Positions 50,501 to 64,000 of a stretch of DNA of 64,000 nucleotides are shown in pieces. The notes under the pieces were generated by a model. That model was not told the DNA's origin, searched no databases, and worked only from the letters and a program-made list of their open reading frames with translations. How positions within the stretch are numbered: the stretch's first letter is position 1; each line of letters begins with the position of its first letter. This stretch comes from Anoplopoma fimbria (Eukaryota > Chordata > Actinopteri > Perciformes > Anoplopomatidae): contig NC_072458.1 in assembly GCF_027596085.1 (NCBI RefSeq), positions 1,298,501-1,362,500 of the forward strand, in the 5' to 3' direction. Both the position numbers and the translations under genes were made by a program.

Positions 50501-52689
50501 TTAAGCCAAGAGTTTCCATTTAGTTTTTATTGATGGAATGCCTTACTACCATTTTTTTTTTTTTAATGAATCTTGGTCAAACATGCCACCCCTGAGTGTA
50601 ATAAATCACTTTCATGTCTCCATTTTCATTGTTCTTCAAACCACAGGGAATTTCTAACTGTGGGTTGAGTAACATCTCCCTTAACAATGTTGGTGTAAAA
50701 TCAACTGAATTGTTTTTCTACAAATGTGTCCCTAGATGACAGTAATACACTCCGGCTGGGACGGCTTGTGGACCAATGAATCACGCCTTGGGGAGGGATT
50801 CCTATCCCAGAGGGTGGCATGGAGTTGGGGTTTGCGGTACGTATCATGCGGCTGTAGGCTGTAGAAGCAGGGAGTTAGTTCTCATTAATCCCCAGCTCAC
50901 TGACAGGTGTTAGCAACAGTGTCTCAGTTTTTACTTTACAGCATTGTACAAATTCACCAACTGACTTCACACCGTCATTCACTCTCTCTCCCTCACTTAG
51001 TCCTTCCAGCACAGAAACACTGACACTGACTTGCACGCAAGCCTGCACACCTGCCTCCCTCTCATCGCCATCAAATCTTGGCTCGCTTTCAGTCGCTGTT
51101 CATTTGAGTGGCAGAATTTTTTTTTCTTTCGATTTTAGTCTGAAACACTGACATATGAGTCACTCAGCTCCCCCCAAGACAAACACGGGCCTTTGTCTCT
51201 CGCTTCACATCAATTCAAGGCCTCCAGTCTTCACCAAATGTCTTTTTAATGAAAACTGCTTCGTCTCATCACTCAGTGAGTGTCTAATGGCTCCTGTATT
51301 GCTGCAGGTACCAGAGAGAGGTGGGGATATCTGACACATGAAAGCAGAACGTGGGACCAAGACAAATACACACACTCACAGCATAAACACCTTACATTTC
51401 AGCCTCACTGAGTATCTGGCAAATCCAGATGCACTCGCAATTAGTTTGGCTTCTCTTGCTCCCATGATGAACAGCAACAGTGCGGGTTGTTAGAGCAAGA
51501 TATTTCTGAGTTCATTTAATCATCAGAGACTGTGAGGTGTGAAAAAAAAACAGGGGAACAGGAACAAAGCAGTTTTCAATAAAATTGAGTGGCTAATGAG
51601 GACTAAGGCTTAAAAATCAGACTACATAAACGAGAGTATAAATCATATAGTATATATGCACATAATCATGCATGGCAGAAAACTCCATGAGCGATAACTT
51701 GATTGCATTGTATATGCCAAATCAAGACTCAAAGGGAAACATTTTCTCAACTTACATTTCCTTCCCTACCCTCTCCTTCTATTTCCCCCCCCCCCATGTC
51801 ATCACCTTTTCTCCCATCTTCCCTTTCCGTTCGTTGTCTTTTCTCGCCTCGACTCACCTGCCCCACCTCCCCCTTTACTCGACTGTCCTCTCCGTGTGGA
51901 GGATTTGCTTGCTGATCCTACACACAAAAGGAGGGTGGATAATCAGCTTCCTCTCTCATCCGGCCTGAATCGGTCCTCTTCAGAATTCCCACGCGATGCC
52001 ATGGCTTCCGAAAGCGGACTGTAACCCATTATCCCTCATCTACTCAGCCACTCATCCTTAATCTTTGGCTCTCTTATCCCCACTCCTTCTGATTTCTGCG
52101 CTTCCACATTCCCCAACCAGCAGATGGACAGCATTCATATCCGACAAGGTTATTGCTTTGAGCTTGTGACCAAACACACATCCAGTCAAACAATGTAGGG
52201 AACACACTGTATTCTACATCAACTCTGGATAGTCAATCAGTAATTGTTAAGGATTTTACAGTAGAGGTGGTCACATTTACAGTTTTGCTGTTAATCAGGC
52301 CTGTTTAGAGTGTTACTGTAGAATGATGGGTCTGGGTTTCCGGTACATGTAGCGACAAGACTAAAGCTTGTGTCCCAATTCTATACTACAATCAAATATA
52401 TTGTGTCCAAAATATTATGCAATTTGCTGCAGCAGGATATCAGATCAGCCATGTAAAGACACAAATATGCACGCTCACTCACAGACACACTCACACACAC
52501 AATGCATGGTTCTCCTGTCAGATAATAATAGCATTGAATATTTTATTAATACATTGTGTTGGCTCTTTGTGGAATGTCTTTGTCAGGGGCATTCAAAAGT
52601 TTGTGGTCTGATTGGCATGCATTTTGTGCCACTCTATCTAAGAGTTGTTGATAAATTTCTATGGCTGCTTAATGCTTGTAATTTAAAAA

Positions 52690-52795
52690 GTCAGCCGACA
52701 AAATGTTATGGCCATCCAACAGTTGTTAAGATATTTATTTCTGGACCAAAGCAATGGACCTACACATTGCCATCCCTCTCATCAGCATGGCTAAA
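52690..52795 (+). repeat. dispersed percomorph-type repeat fragment
   Basis: ATGGCCATCCAACAGTTGTT, then GATATTTATTTCTGGACCAA and CATTGCCATCCC, then AGCATGGCTAAAAA. The order and wording match a common fish repeat (GTTGTTGAGATATTTCAGTC, TGGACCAAAGTGGTGGAC, GCTAGCATGGCTAAAAA). It lies inside the 201-codon open frame and argues against that frame being a gene. Confidence 0.55.
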
Positions 52796-53492
52796 AACAC
52801 CTACGTCTTTTTCACATAAAGGCCAAGAATCAGTTGTCAATTTCTCAAAATGGTTGCCAATTGCAACCTGGCAACCGTTACTGTCGGGCCCTGATATGTG
52901 TTTTGAATACCTGTATATTCTGCCTGAGCAGGCTACCAACTCCCAGGAGCACTGCCTTGTGTTCTTACTATGAGCTGGCTTGTCAACCTTTAAGGGAAAC
53001 ATCTGACCTACTACTAGTCTCCAACTTCAGTTCCTCCTATTGTCTGCTTTCTCGTCTTCATGTCGCTCCTATTTCCACATTTACGCAAAGGGAATCTGTT
53101 TGTTATCAATTACACTTCTGCTCACATCTCTTTTTCTGCTTTTGTGTTGTTCTCTGCTTCAAATGTTTTCATGCATTTGTTGTTCTTTCCCATCTGTCCC
53201 ATCCACATTTCATTATCAAGGAAAAAGGGGAAACATTGTTTCACTTTTTTTCTTTCCGATCATTACAATGTTAACAGATGATGTCAACTCCTCTGTTGCA
53301 AATTAAAAGACCAAGCTAAGCTTTTTAAATCAATCAATCAGAGACAGATCTTGATGTCTTAGGTTGTTGATAGAATATTTTTTTCTCATAAACATTGCAT
53401 TACAACACTGCGACACGCTGGATATGGAAGTGACAAAATGAAGAGTTAAAGGCAGAATGAGAGAGAATGATGTAGTAGCAAAAGGAGTGCAT

Positions 53493-53493
<1 letters not shown>

Positions 53494-53586
<93 letters not shown>
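53494..53586 (+). repeat. (GT)46 microsatellite
   Basis: 93 bp of pure GT dinucleotide between unique flanks. Confidence 0.97.
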
Positions 53587-56266
<2,680 letters not shown>

Positions 56267-56438
56267 CATGTGTGAATACACGCATGCACGGGTGTGGAAA
56301 CTTTACGAAGCTTTTCAAGGTGAAAAGTGAGTGTGTTGTGACAAGAAAATCATGGCTCCGTCTGTGAAATGGAAGAAAATGTCAATTCCCTATGTGGAAA
56401 AACCACGTAATGACTCTCCCAGAGGAAAAGGGTAACCA

Positions 56439-56559
<121 letters not shown>

Positions 56560-56658
56560 CTATGTGCATAGATACACACTTGGGTTTTACTCTTACTATA
56601 CCTTCATCTGCCCCTCAACAGACAGCAGGTCTATGGGGAGTCCTGACAAGAGGTGTGA

Positions 56659-56659
<1 letters not shown>

Positions 56660-56740
<81 letters not shown>
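56660..56740 (+). repeat. (TG)40 microsatellite
   Basis: 81 bp of pure TG, third of the group, about 100 bp after the CA array. Confidence 0.97.
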
Positions 56741-56741
<1 letters not shown>

Positions 56742-57179
56742 CATTTTATCCTTCGACTCACCTGTCAAACTAAATCAGGTAGTTCTGTGAAGGTTAAGAC
56801 AATGAGATCTACTTTTCAGAGACAGACAGGAGAAACAAAAGAGAAACACTGAGTTTCTTCGGGTCAAATTCTGCAGCTGACTCAAGCTTTTCTTGCTTAT
56901 CAAAGCAACCCCCCTATGCCCTTAAACTGTTGGCACTTCTGTCTATCAGAACAGAAAAGATCCTCCGCTTTACAAGCAGTGGATACAACCCCACGTACGC
57001 TGGCTCTGCACTGCTTCTTCTCCTACAGTTAAATAGACAGTGATGCTGTAGAGCGAGAGTGAGGGCCCGATGGCTTCAGAGAAGATCAGTGTGTTAACAG
57101 GCACTTAATTAATCTGTTTAGTGTCGACTTTCTGAAGTAACCTGATTTCTTGACATCATGTAAATTATAGAGTTTCGTT

Positions 57180-57730
57180 AAGGAGCGATACTGCAGGTGA
57201 ATAGGGCAAAATAAATCTAACTAATAGATATTGCCGTGAACCTTCCCTAGTTGATTACATACATTAATACAGTTATTTGTTCTATTACAAGTTTTCTTAA
57301 AATCTATGTTTAAATTTGCAAATTATCTTATCAAATATGTGCTAATTTGCACACATTTCCAGACCAGAAATCTGAACACTAGATAAAGACAGGTTCAAAA
57401 TTCCTGTTTCATCTTGTTGACCTCCATCCATCCATTATCTTTAACTGCTTAACCTATTCAGAGTCGCGGGGGGGCTGGAGGCGTAGTCTGCACACGGAAG
57501 GCCTGTCCCGGAATTAAAATAATGATGCGTATTGTAAATTCCATAAGTTGCAATACACTACAGGTTAATAGGGTAAAAAAAATATATCAGGAAGTCTTCA
57601 CTACGAGACTCTCACAGGTGATTACTGTACATAAAGACAATCATTTTATTTAATATAACTTTTCTGAGATTTTATGATAATAAAAGAAAATCATTGACAG
57701 CATTCGAATTCAATCTTACTTTTTGTACAC
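57180..57730 (+). repeat. dispersed repeat with internal duplication, interrupted by a SINE fragment
   Basis: Two related blocks lie about 360 bp apart. The first starts near 57191 (CTGCAGGTGAATAGGGCAAA, later GTTGATTACATACATTAATA) and the second near 57555 (CTACAGGTTAATAGGGTAAA, later GGTGATTACTGTACATAAAG). The segment 57341-57377 recurs inverted at 30804-30840. This resembles a repeat common in percomorph genomes; I do not know its family name. It is interrupted at about 57422-57511. Confidence 0.65.
57422..57511 (-). mobile_element. internally deleted V-SINE fragment, nested
   Basis: CATCCATCCATTATCTTTAA, then GAGTCGCGGGGGGGCTGGAG is the 3' LINE-like tail of the element type at 3054-3412 (there CATCCATCTTCCGTTACCGC, then GGGTCGCGGGGGTGCTGGAG). 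It then jumps to CTGCACACGGAAGGCCTGTC, like the segment after the central domain near the tRNA head. Most of the body is missing. Confidence 0.75.
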
Positions 57731-59169
57731 AAAAGACATAAAGCAATTTTCTAAATTGAGCAAAAGATTACTGCACTCAGGTTTGGCACGTGGCAAGGCA
57801 GCTTTATCACCTTGAAGCTACATGTCGAGGTAGTGACAGTTAGCACTTTTACAATTTTTTACCTAACTGTAATCTGTAATTGGAAAATATTAATTTGGAT
57901 GAACCATCATCTTAGCAGTTCATTTTCATACCTGACATAAATAGGACAACCCTGTCTTCATCAAGAAAAAACTAAGAGGAGCACTTTGTCAGTTTATTCA
58001 TTATTTTAAGTTAATTTGAATCACACATCGAAATGTATTAACTTGAAGATACATTTAAAATGGGCCATAACAAATCTAAATAAAGTTAGGTTCAAAAGAA
58101 CAAAAATGTTGAAAGAACATATTTTGTTTATAGATATGCCCCTGATTGTCCAATGGCAGAGTGAAGTATCTGGATTTTTAGGTATCATGCTTGGTCTGCG
58201 CAACTCTTTTGTTTGTTTTATTATTTTAATCATAATAAACTGCAGGCACTACAACATCTCTACTTGTTACATGGTTTTCTTGGCCATCCTAAAACTCTTT
58301 CTAACAAGGTTTTTGTCTGACAGTGACAAAGGATGAATGGAACATCGTGACTCGTAGACATGTGGCTTTGTATTTTCCACGGCTGAGACCACAATCAAAC
58401 TAAAACTGTCAAGTCTAAAGATGTGAGCTTCTACAGCTAAACAGCAGACCAATTTAAAAATGTAGAAATGTGTGCTCTATGAGGAAAATATAATGCATCG
58501 CATATGCAATGCAATGCAAATGAAATAATCCAACATGTGGCCCCTCAAATTTATATATAACTGCTATTGTGCAGTCTGCATTATTTCATGAGAATCAGTG
58601 TCCTTGTACAGTCTATCTGCAGAGTGCTGCTGAGCTCTACTGCACTACATAACAGTGTGTGAGACTGAAGGGCATCATCTCTGGAGTTTCCACAGACCCA
58701 ACTGTATGTCGACCTAATGTCTCCTGCTGCAAGAGGTGAAAGCATACCTTGATCTGTGACACAGAGGAAATCGTATCCAATGTGATCTAATGATAGGAAC
58801 CAACATATAACCTTGACCATATGTGATGTAATGTGAAAAACTAGCGTGTCACCATACTGTGTGCAGTCACTGTGGTGTCATCCAGCCACATCGCCCCCTC
58901 CTCCTCCTTCTCACCCTCTGACTCTTTTTTTTTCCTAAATCATACATATTTCAAGGGTAGTGCTTTCTCCTGCCACCTGACTTAAGGAGGGTCTGAGGAA
59001 AGAAGTAAGGACGCCGTGGAGAGCCTCTCAGGTGAAACCCTGTCAATAGAAGCAGTCACTTCACCTCCCACAGCCCAGATGGAGAAAAGGAGCAGCAGAT
59101 AAACTTTTGAAACATTCAGTGTGGCAAGGTTATCTTTGTGTGCCCCGCTGACTGTGTGTGAGTGTGTGA

Positions 59170-59174
<5 letters not shown>

Positions 59175-59259
<85 letters not shown>
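59175..59259 (+). repeat. (TG)42 microsatellite
   Basis: 85 bp of pure TG with an imperfect TG-rich border on both sides. The 193-codon minus-strand frame across it is an artefact. Confidence 0.97.
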
Positions 59260-59260
<1 letters not shown>

Positions 59261-62200
59261 TGCAAGTACGTGTGCACTTGGGTGTGTTTGTGTCTCTGAA
59301 ATTGCAACTGCAATGTCAGTCATTGTGTAGAGCTGAAGAGGTTGGTGCCTCCACATCTGTTGTAATTTCCACTTTTTTATCATGAAGTGAAATAAAAAGC
59401 TCAACAAAAAAATGTGGGATGAACCCCTGGACTTGGAGTAAAAGATGTTTGTTCGGTTGCGAAGAAAGATAACTAAAAAGCAACAGTCCAAATGAATGCA
59501 ATTGTTTTCTCTGTCTCTGCTGGATGTTGATCCACAACTCTCTGCCATCGCTATATAAGTCACAACTAAATTATGGCCAAAAAATACGACAATGAAGGCT
59601 TTTACACAAGAGCTGTGGTTAAGATTAAATAAAGGCTACAAAATGTGAATGTTGCCATAGATATTAAGGTTTTAAAAAGATTTTGGTAGAAGGAATGTTA
59701 TTGTTAAAATATCTTCCTGTGGAAAAATGTTTAGCATAAGTAAGAAATTCAACCTGGGTTGTTGCAGATATGGCTCTTAACCACCTGATGTCGCATTCCA
59801 TTTTCATGTTAATCTACTTCCTGTTTCTCGTCATCCACCTCCGCTTTGTAATCTTTTAATGGTGAAGACCTTTTATGCACAAAGCGTATTATTTGCACTG
59901 TAAATCATGATATTGCCTTTTTTTTTTTTTAAATAAGAGCAAGGTAATTACAACACAAACTGTATATATACTTTGTTCTTACATGGGTGCATATGCGTGT
60001 GTGAGATAAAGGGTTATGACCTGATGTGTTGAGCCTTGTAGATCCGCATGTGAGTGCATGTAGAAACAAGTCATTGTGCATATTTACCCGTGCATGACCG
60101 TTTTCATCACACACGTTTTTTTATTGTATTATCTAACGCCTTTTGATGCATACAATTATACACAATGTGAATACTGTTGGAAAAACTATTTCTATTATCT
60201 CCTCAAGTTGCCTGAGGATATTATGTGTTCGATCGTGTGTGTGTGTGTGTCTGTGTGTGTGTGCACATCGGAGTCTGTCCATGGCTAATCCTGCATATAA
60301 CTGGACCCATCAGCCTTGTATTGCTCATTTATGACTTTACGCTCAAGGACTTTTCATGGCTGCGGTGATTCACCCTTTTTGAAAAACATATTATATTGAG
60401 TTTTAAACCCTTATTGACTGCTGGCTCCTCATTACTCTTAACCGGTTTGTAGGGGCCGCAATGTATGTAGAATTATTGCTTATCAATTGACAAACTGAAC
60501 GGAGCGTTGACTGCAACAGAGCGTGTCTCTCATGTTGGTAGGAAGGGAGCTAGTTATGTCTCCGAGGTGGTTTGTATTAATTCAGTCAAACATTACAGCA
60601 GTGGTCCGCAGACCAGCAAGACAAATCTGGGTGTGTAAAGTGAAAAGTAGCAGCCGGCAGAAACAAACAAATCTTTGATTAATGATGGCTCCAACCTGAT
60701 CCCTCTAAAAGCGCCATTTACTATGTGATGAAATTATATGATATTACTACAGGATTTTCTGTGATTGTTTTTGTTTTTTGTCTGTATACACTGTGATCCA
60801 CCTCCTTTTTTTCTGTTGTTAAAGTGTTGCATACCCTTGTTATACGATCAGAAATACTTTCAGCACTTTAAAGCTGTAGTTCACAGGAGGCGGTGTGCAC
60901 AGGTGTTCTGCATACAGTGATCGGGTTGTGATTTGTTTGTTCCTACAACTGCCATTCCAGCTGAACCATGTATGCACTGATGAAGGTCCTTTAGACCGCA
61001 AGCTGAAAATAAAGGGTTCTCTGCATAGAAAAAAAGTATGCGGTTATCTATTCTACCACTTTTTGATAGAATGAAAGGAATACATTTAACCAATATCATA
61101 CACATGGAGGGAAGGTGGGGTGGTATCATGAAAAAATAATACTTTTGAGGTGTCGACATTGTTCAAAACATTTCTCGAAGCCGCAGGTTTAAATAAAGCA
61201 TCAGGTATTTAAGAAAAGGTCCGTTGCTCTTCTCAAAGCACCACCTGCCACAGTTTGGATGATGAACATTGGACAGCATTTCTGTTTTCATTAATATCAC
61301 TATTTGTCAAACAGTGGGTGGTGTGCATGAGTGTGTGCTCGTATCGACGTGCGGTTGATGGAACCCCCCAGAGTTTTAACACGTACAACTGTTGACCGTG
61401 TCTGAGCTGTCTGATTCCGCTCATGTTCATTTAATGAGCGAATAGCGTGCACGCCGGGAGGCGGTCACGGCGAATCATAAAGCCAAATGAGACTTTGTAA
61501 TGGGCTGACTGAAGCAAAAGACTTTATTAAAATCAATAAGTGCAGCAAAGAGCCAAACAGGGTCTGTTTGCAAGGTTAACGGATCGTGGCTACACAATCG
61601 ATGACACCACTACATTTGTATCAGATCATCAACAAACGCACGCACACTCCAGACGGGATTCCTTTATGCCAAAGCCCGACGTTTCTGAGGACCCATTACT
61701 TAGATCACCGACATCCTGCATGGAGGCTTTATTCCATCATGCATCATTCTTTTGATGCACATACATCATCCACGTAAGTGCAGTGTGAATGCCATTAACG
61801 TCACAGTTCAACGTAATTCCACTGCTGCCACACTACTGTGAAAAACACTCAAGGTCAGAGCCTTTGGTTCCTTTCCAGGAGCGTGGAAATGGAGATTTAT
61901 TGTGAATAACTAATGCATTCCTCCATTCAATATATGACCCTGCACAATAGTGGATTGGACAGAAAGATTTATCTCAATTTACCACTGCTTTGCCATTTCT
62001 AATGCTGCTATGACTGCTTATCTAACAAGTCCAGGTAGAATGTCATATTGTATTTAAATGGGTAAAGTTAAAATGTAGCTTTATATCTTATGATGTCTCA
62101 AAAAAGCATGTTAATTGAAAAAGTTCCAGACATTTATGGGATATGGCAGAGGTTGTTTTTCAAGAGTGTCTTTTCTTGATTGCTTAGTTTTTTTCCTTTC

Positions 62201-64000
62201 TCGCTCCTCGAAACCTTAAATATCATTATTTTATATATTTCTCTAGAGGGCTAGCCTAACTTTAGCCTCTCATTATGTGCACTCACATTGTTTCTGCCTT
62301 GCCTCTCCTTTGCTAGTGCTGTGTGTCGGGAATTTATGATTGGCTCCCCAGGGACGGGTACTTAATGCCTCAGAGAAGGTAAACATTGAGAAAACTGACT
62401 TTAACATGCAATAACTATGGTGCCATGAAGACACAAATGATACAAACACACATGTTGACATGCACAGGATGCATCTTGACATCCAGATCATATGGAATGA
62501 TATTAAACATCAAAATTAAGTAGCGCGAGTAATGAATTTGCCACATACTTGAACATTTCCTTCACTTCATGTGCTTCTCTCTCGTGTCTCTTGTCGAGTC
62601 TCCAGAGGACCCTTTCACCGGTAGTCGAGAACATGAATGCCACAATGCACTAAAGTCACTCATTTCTCTCTCAAGCTGTCACTTAGCACTTCTCCGCGCT
62701 CTGCCTTTTGTGCTATACCTGTCGGTTTCGCTGTCTGCTTGGATGTCTGTCTTTCTGTTGCCCTGTCAGAAGGTCTGTCGAAACTTTGTTTTCCCACCAG
62801 CCATCTCAGCCTTTGTCTCGGGCCCCGTCGGCTGCTGTGTGCTAATTTGTGAAGATGTGTGAGGTCTGTGTCGGTGACTCTTTTGTATGGCATCTCTCTC
62901 ACTCACTCACTCACACACAAATCCCCTTGTTAGATATGTTTGTTTCTGCTATTGTATGTCAAGACTTTTTAAGAGCACTCTGTCATGCTGTCTGAATCTG
63001 TGTACCAGTCACAATGCACTGCAATAAAAGAACGATAATATAAGACTGCACAGGCCAATCAATAGTGTTTGTTATTTGCTTATCCACTTTTATTATCAGC
63101 CTATTTTACAAAAGCACAGTACCACCAACTGATATTTGACATCTATACAGTAGTTTCTTTAAAATATAATCTCTGCATGCAGCTATCCCCTTTAGGATTT
63201 AGTGTAAATAGGTTAAATGAAACAAAAAATGAATAATGAGGTTCAGTCCCGTAGTTGTTTGCCTTGTTAAAATGTCATGGTAAAACATATACAGTACAAT
63301 TAAGGGAAGGAAGCCAAGGGGTTTGCCACAAAGACTCCAGACATCCTCGTGTCTGCTTAAAAAAAACTGTGATATTTGTGATGTACTCTTGATGTTGCAT
63401 GACTTTTATGATGCCAAGAAAACACTTAAGACAACCATTAGTATAACAAATAAAACACTGTAGGTAATGTATGTGCATTCACAGTATATGTATGTTGGCA
63501 TACAATTTAATTGGCTGCTGTTTGAAAATACTGTGTCAATTAAACCCTAACAGTCTCCACAGCGGCACACAGCTTTAGCCATCCAAGGACTCCGAGCACA
63601 CTCCCTCAACAAAGACAAAGACAGACATTCCTAAACACAAGTCACAGCCTTTTTCTCTTCAAGACGGCACTCTCTGCTTTTCCATCATCTGGTCACATCG
63701 CACTCCAACCTCCCGAAACGCACACTCAGATAAAGTCACGCCGAGGGAGGCGGGACACCTTTTACCTCTCCTCCTCGTCTCCTTCACCTCCTCACTTCTT
63801 TGTCTGAGCCACCACCGTCCTGCTTGGTGTGATATTTCAGTGTCTGACATGAGGCGTTACACCTCAGTTTATAGCTGCCGACTACTCCTGTGAGCTACGC
63901 GTTGGGGGGGAAGCAAAATTACAGGGTGCTGAGATTGACAGCCGAGGTGCGGCAGATCCTCTGCACCCTTGAGCACCCTTTTGGCTATGAACCCCACCTC
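59260..64000. other. non-coding, mostly unique sequence
   Basis: No gene is supported. 60236-60262 is a short interrupted GT run. 60410-60610 and 61430-61560 look like conserved-element candidates (ATTGCTTATCAATTGACAAA at 60474; ATCATAAAGCCAAATGAGAC at 61475). 63660-63790 is the most GC-rich part and could border a promoter or exon beyond the window, but no splice pair or start is convincing. Confidence 0.5.

Larger units (their letters stand above)
41446..53493. other. long non-coding stretch, mostly unique
   Basis: No gene is supported in about 12 kb. Conserved-element-like stretches lie at 41490-41700, 41885-42130 (GC-rich, with GGCGGCGGCGG at 42252), 46860-46990, 47270-47530 and 49740-49900. 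43518-43540 and 49240-49256 are short CA runs. 46010-46135 and 52690-52795 are repeat fragments. 48650-48900 is rich in GCTAGC-like hexamers. A C12-type run lies near 51787. The 201-codon frame at 52368-52973 is rejected. Confidence 0.5.
56741..59174. other. non-coding sequence with a nested repeat
   Basis: No gene is supported. The repeat at 57180-57730 with its nested SINE fragment is the main structure. ATGCAATGCAATGCAAAT at 58503-58520 is a short tandem of ATGCA. 58016-58336 is open for 106 codons but has no recognisable domain. Confidence 0.5.

Noticed and set aside
52368..52973. 201-codon open frame, the longest in the window
   Set aside because: It includes a His/Thr-rich run from a short CA repeat and crosses a recognisable dispersed repeat at 52690-52795. 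No domain, signal or splice evidence supports it.
58982..59563. 193-codon minus-strand frame
   Set aside because: The middle is a TH-repeat translation of the TG array at 59175-59259, and the flanks show no domain.

Overview
This window looks like vertebrate, and specifically teleost fish, non-coding DNA. It is AT-rich and carries many long (CA/TG)n microsatellites. It holds two kinds of fish tRNA-derived SINE with readable pol III A and B boxes, a non-autonomous hAT-like DNA element, and several decayed repeats of types common in percomorph fishes. The organism call rests on these repeats only. I see no ribosome-binding sites, operons or dense ORFs, so it is not prokaryotic.

I found no protein-coding gene I can defend. 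The longest open frame (201 codons, 52368-52973) runs through a dispersed repeat, and the next longest cross dinucleotide arrays or a SINE. The window is therefore either part of a gene desert or the inside of one or more very long introns; the sequence alone does not decide which.

Layout. 1-3041: mostly unique, with a G17 run. 3042-3424: a well preserved V-SINE-like element on the minus strand with perfect 12-bp target-site duplications. 4319-5025: a short GT repeat, a SINE-tail relic, a homeodomain-motif-rich stretch and a full tRNA-derived SINE. 5026-10035: AT-rich with weak repeat relics. 10036-10872: a chain of three old repeats ending in a second copy of the same SINE. 13603-13960: a degenerate ~34-bp minisatellite. 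17700-18250 and 15040-15300: the best-looking candidate regulatory stretches of the left half. 18380-18960 and 25040-25262: old repeat and LINE-tail sequence. From 27 kb rightwards the window changes character: eleven long dinucleotide arrays (about 1.05 kb in all) lie between 27.2 and 59.3 kb, while none longer than about 60 bp lies to the left. 37.9-39.1 kb and 40.5-42.1 kb: further conserved-element-like unique DNA around a 617-bp hAT-like element (39637-40253). 56.17-56.74 kb: three long TG/CA/TG arrays in alternating orientation. 57.18-57.73 kb: a dispersed repeat with a V-SINE fragment nested in it; an inverted relative lies at 30.77-30.90 kb. 59.3-64 kb: mostly unique DNA.

The candidate regulatory stretches were picked by clustered TAAT-type, E-box and similar motifs in otherwise unique sequence. 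They are guesses that a cross-species alignment would confirm or kill. I found no novel protein-based system here. The most useful leads are the repeat structures visible within the window itself and the candidate regulatory blocks.
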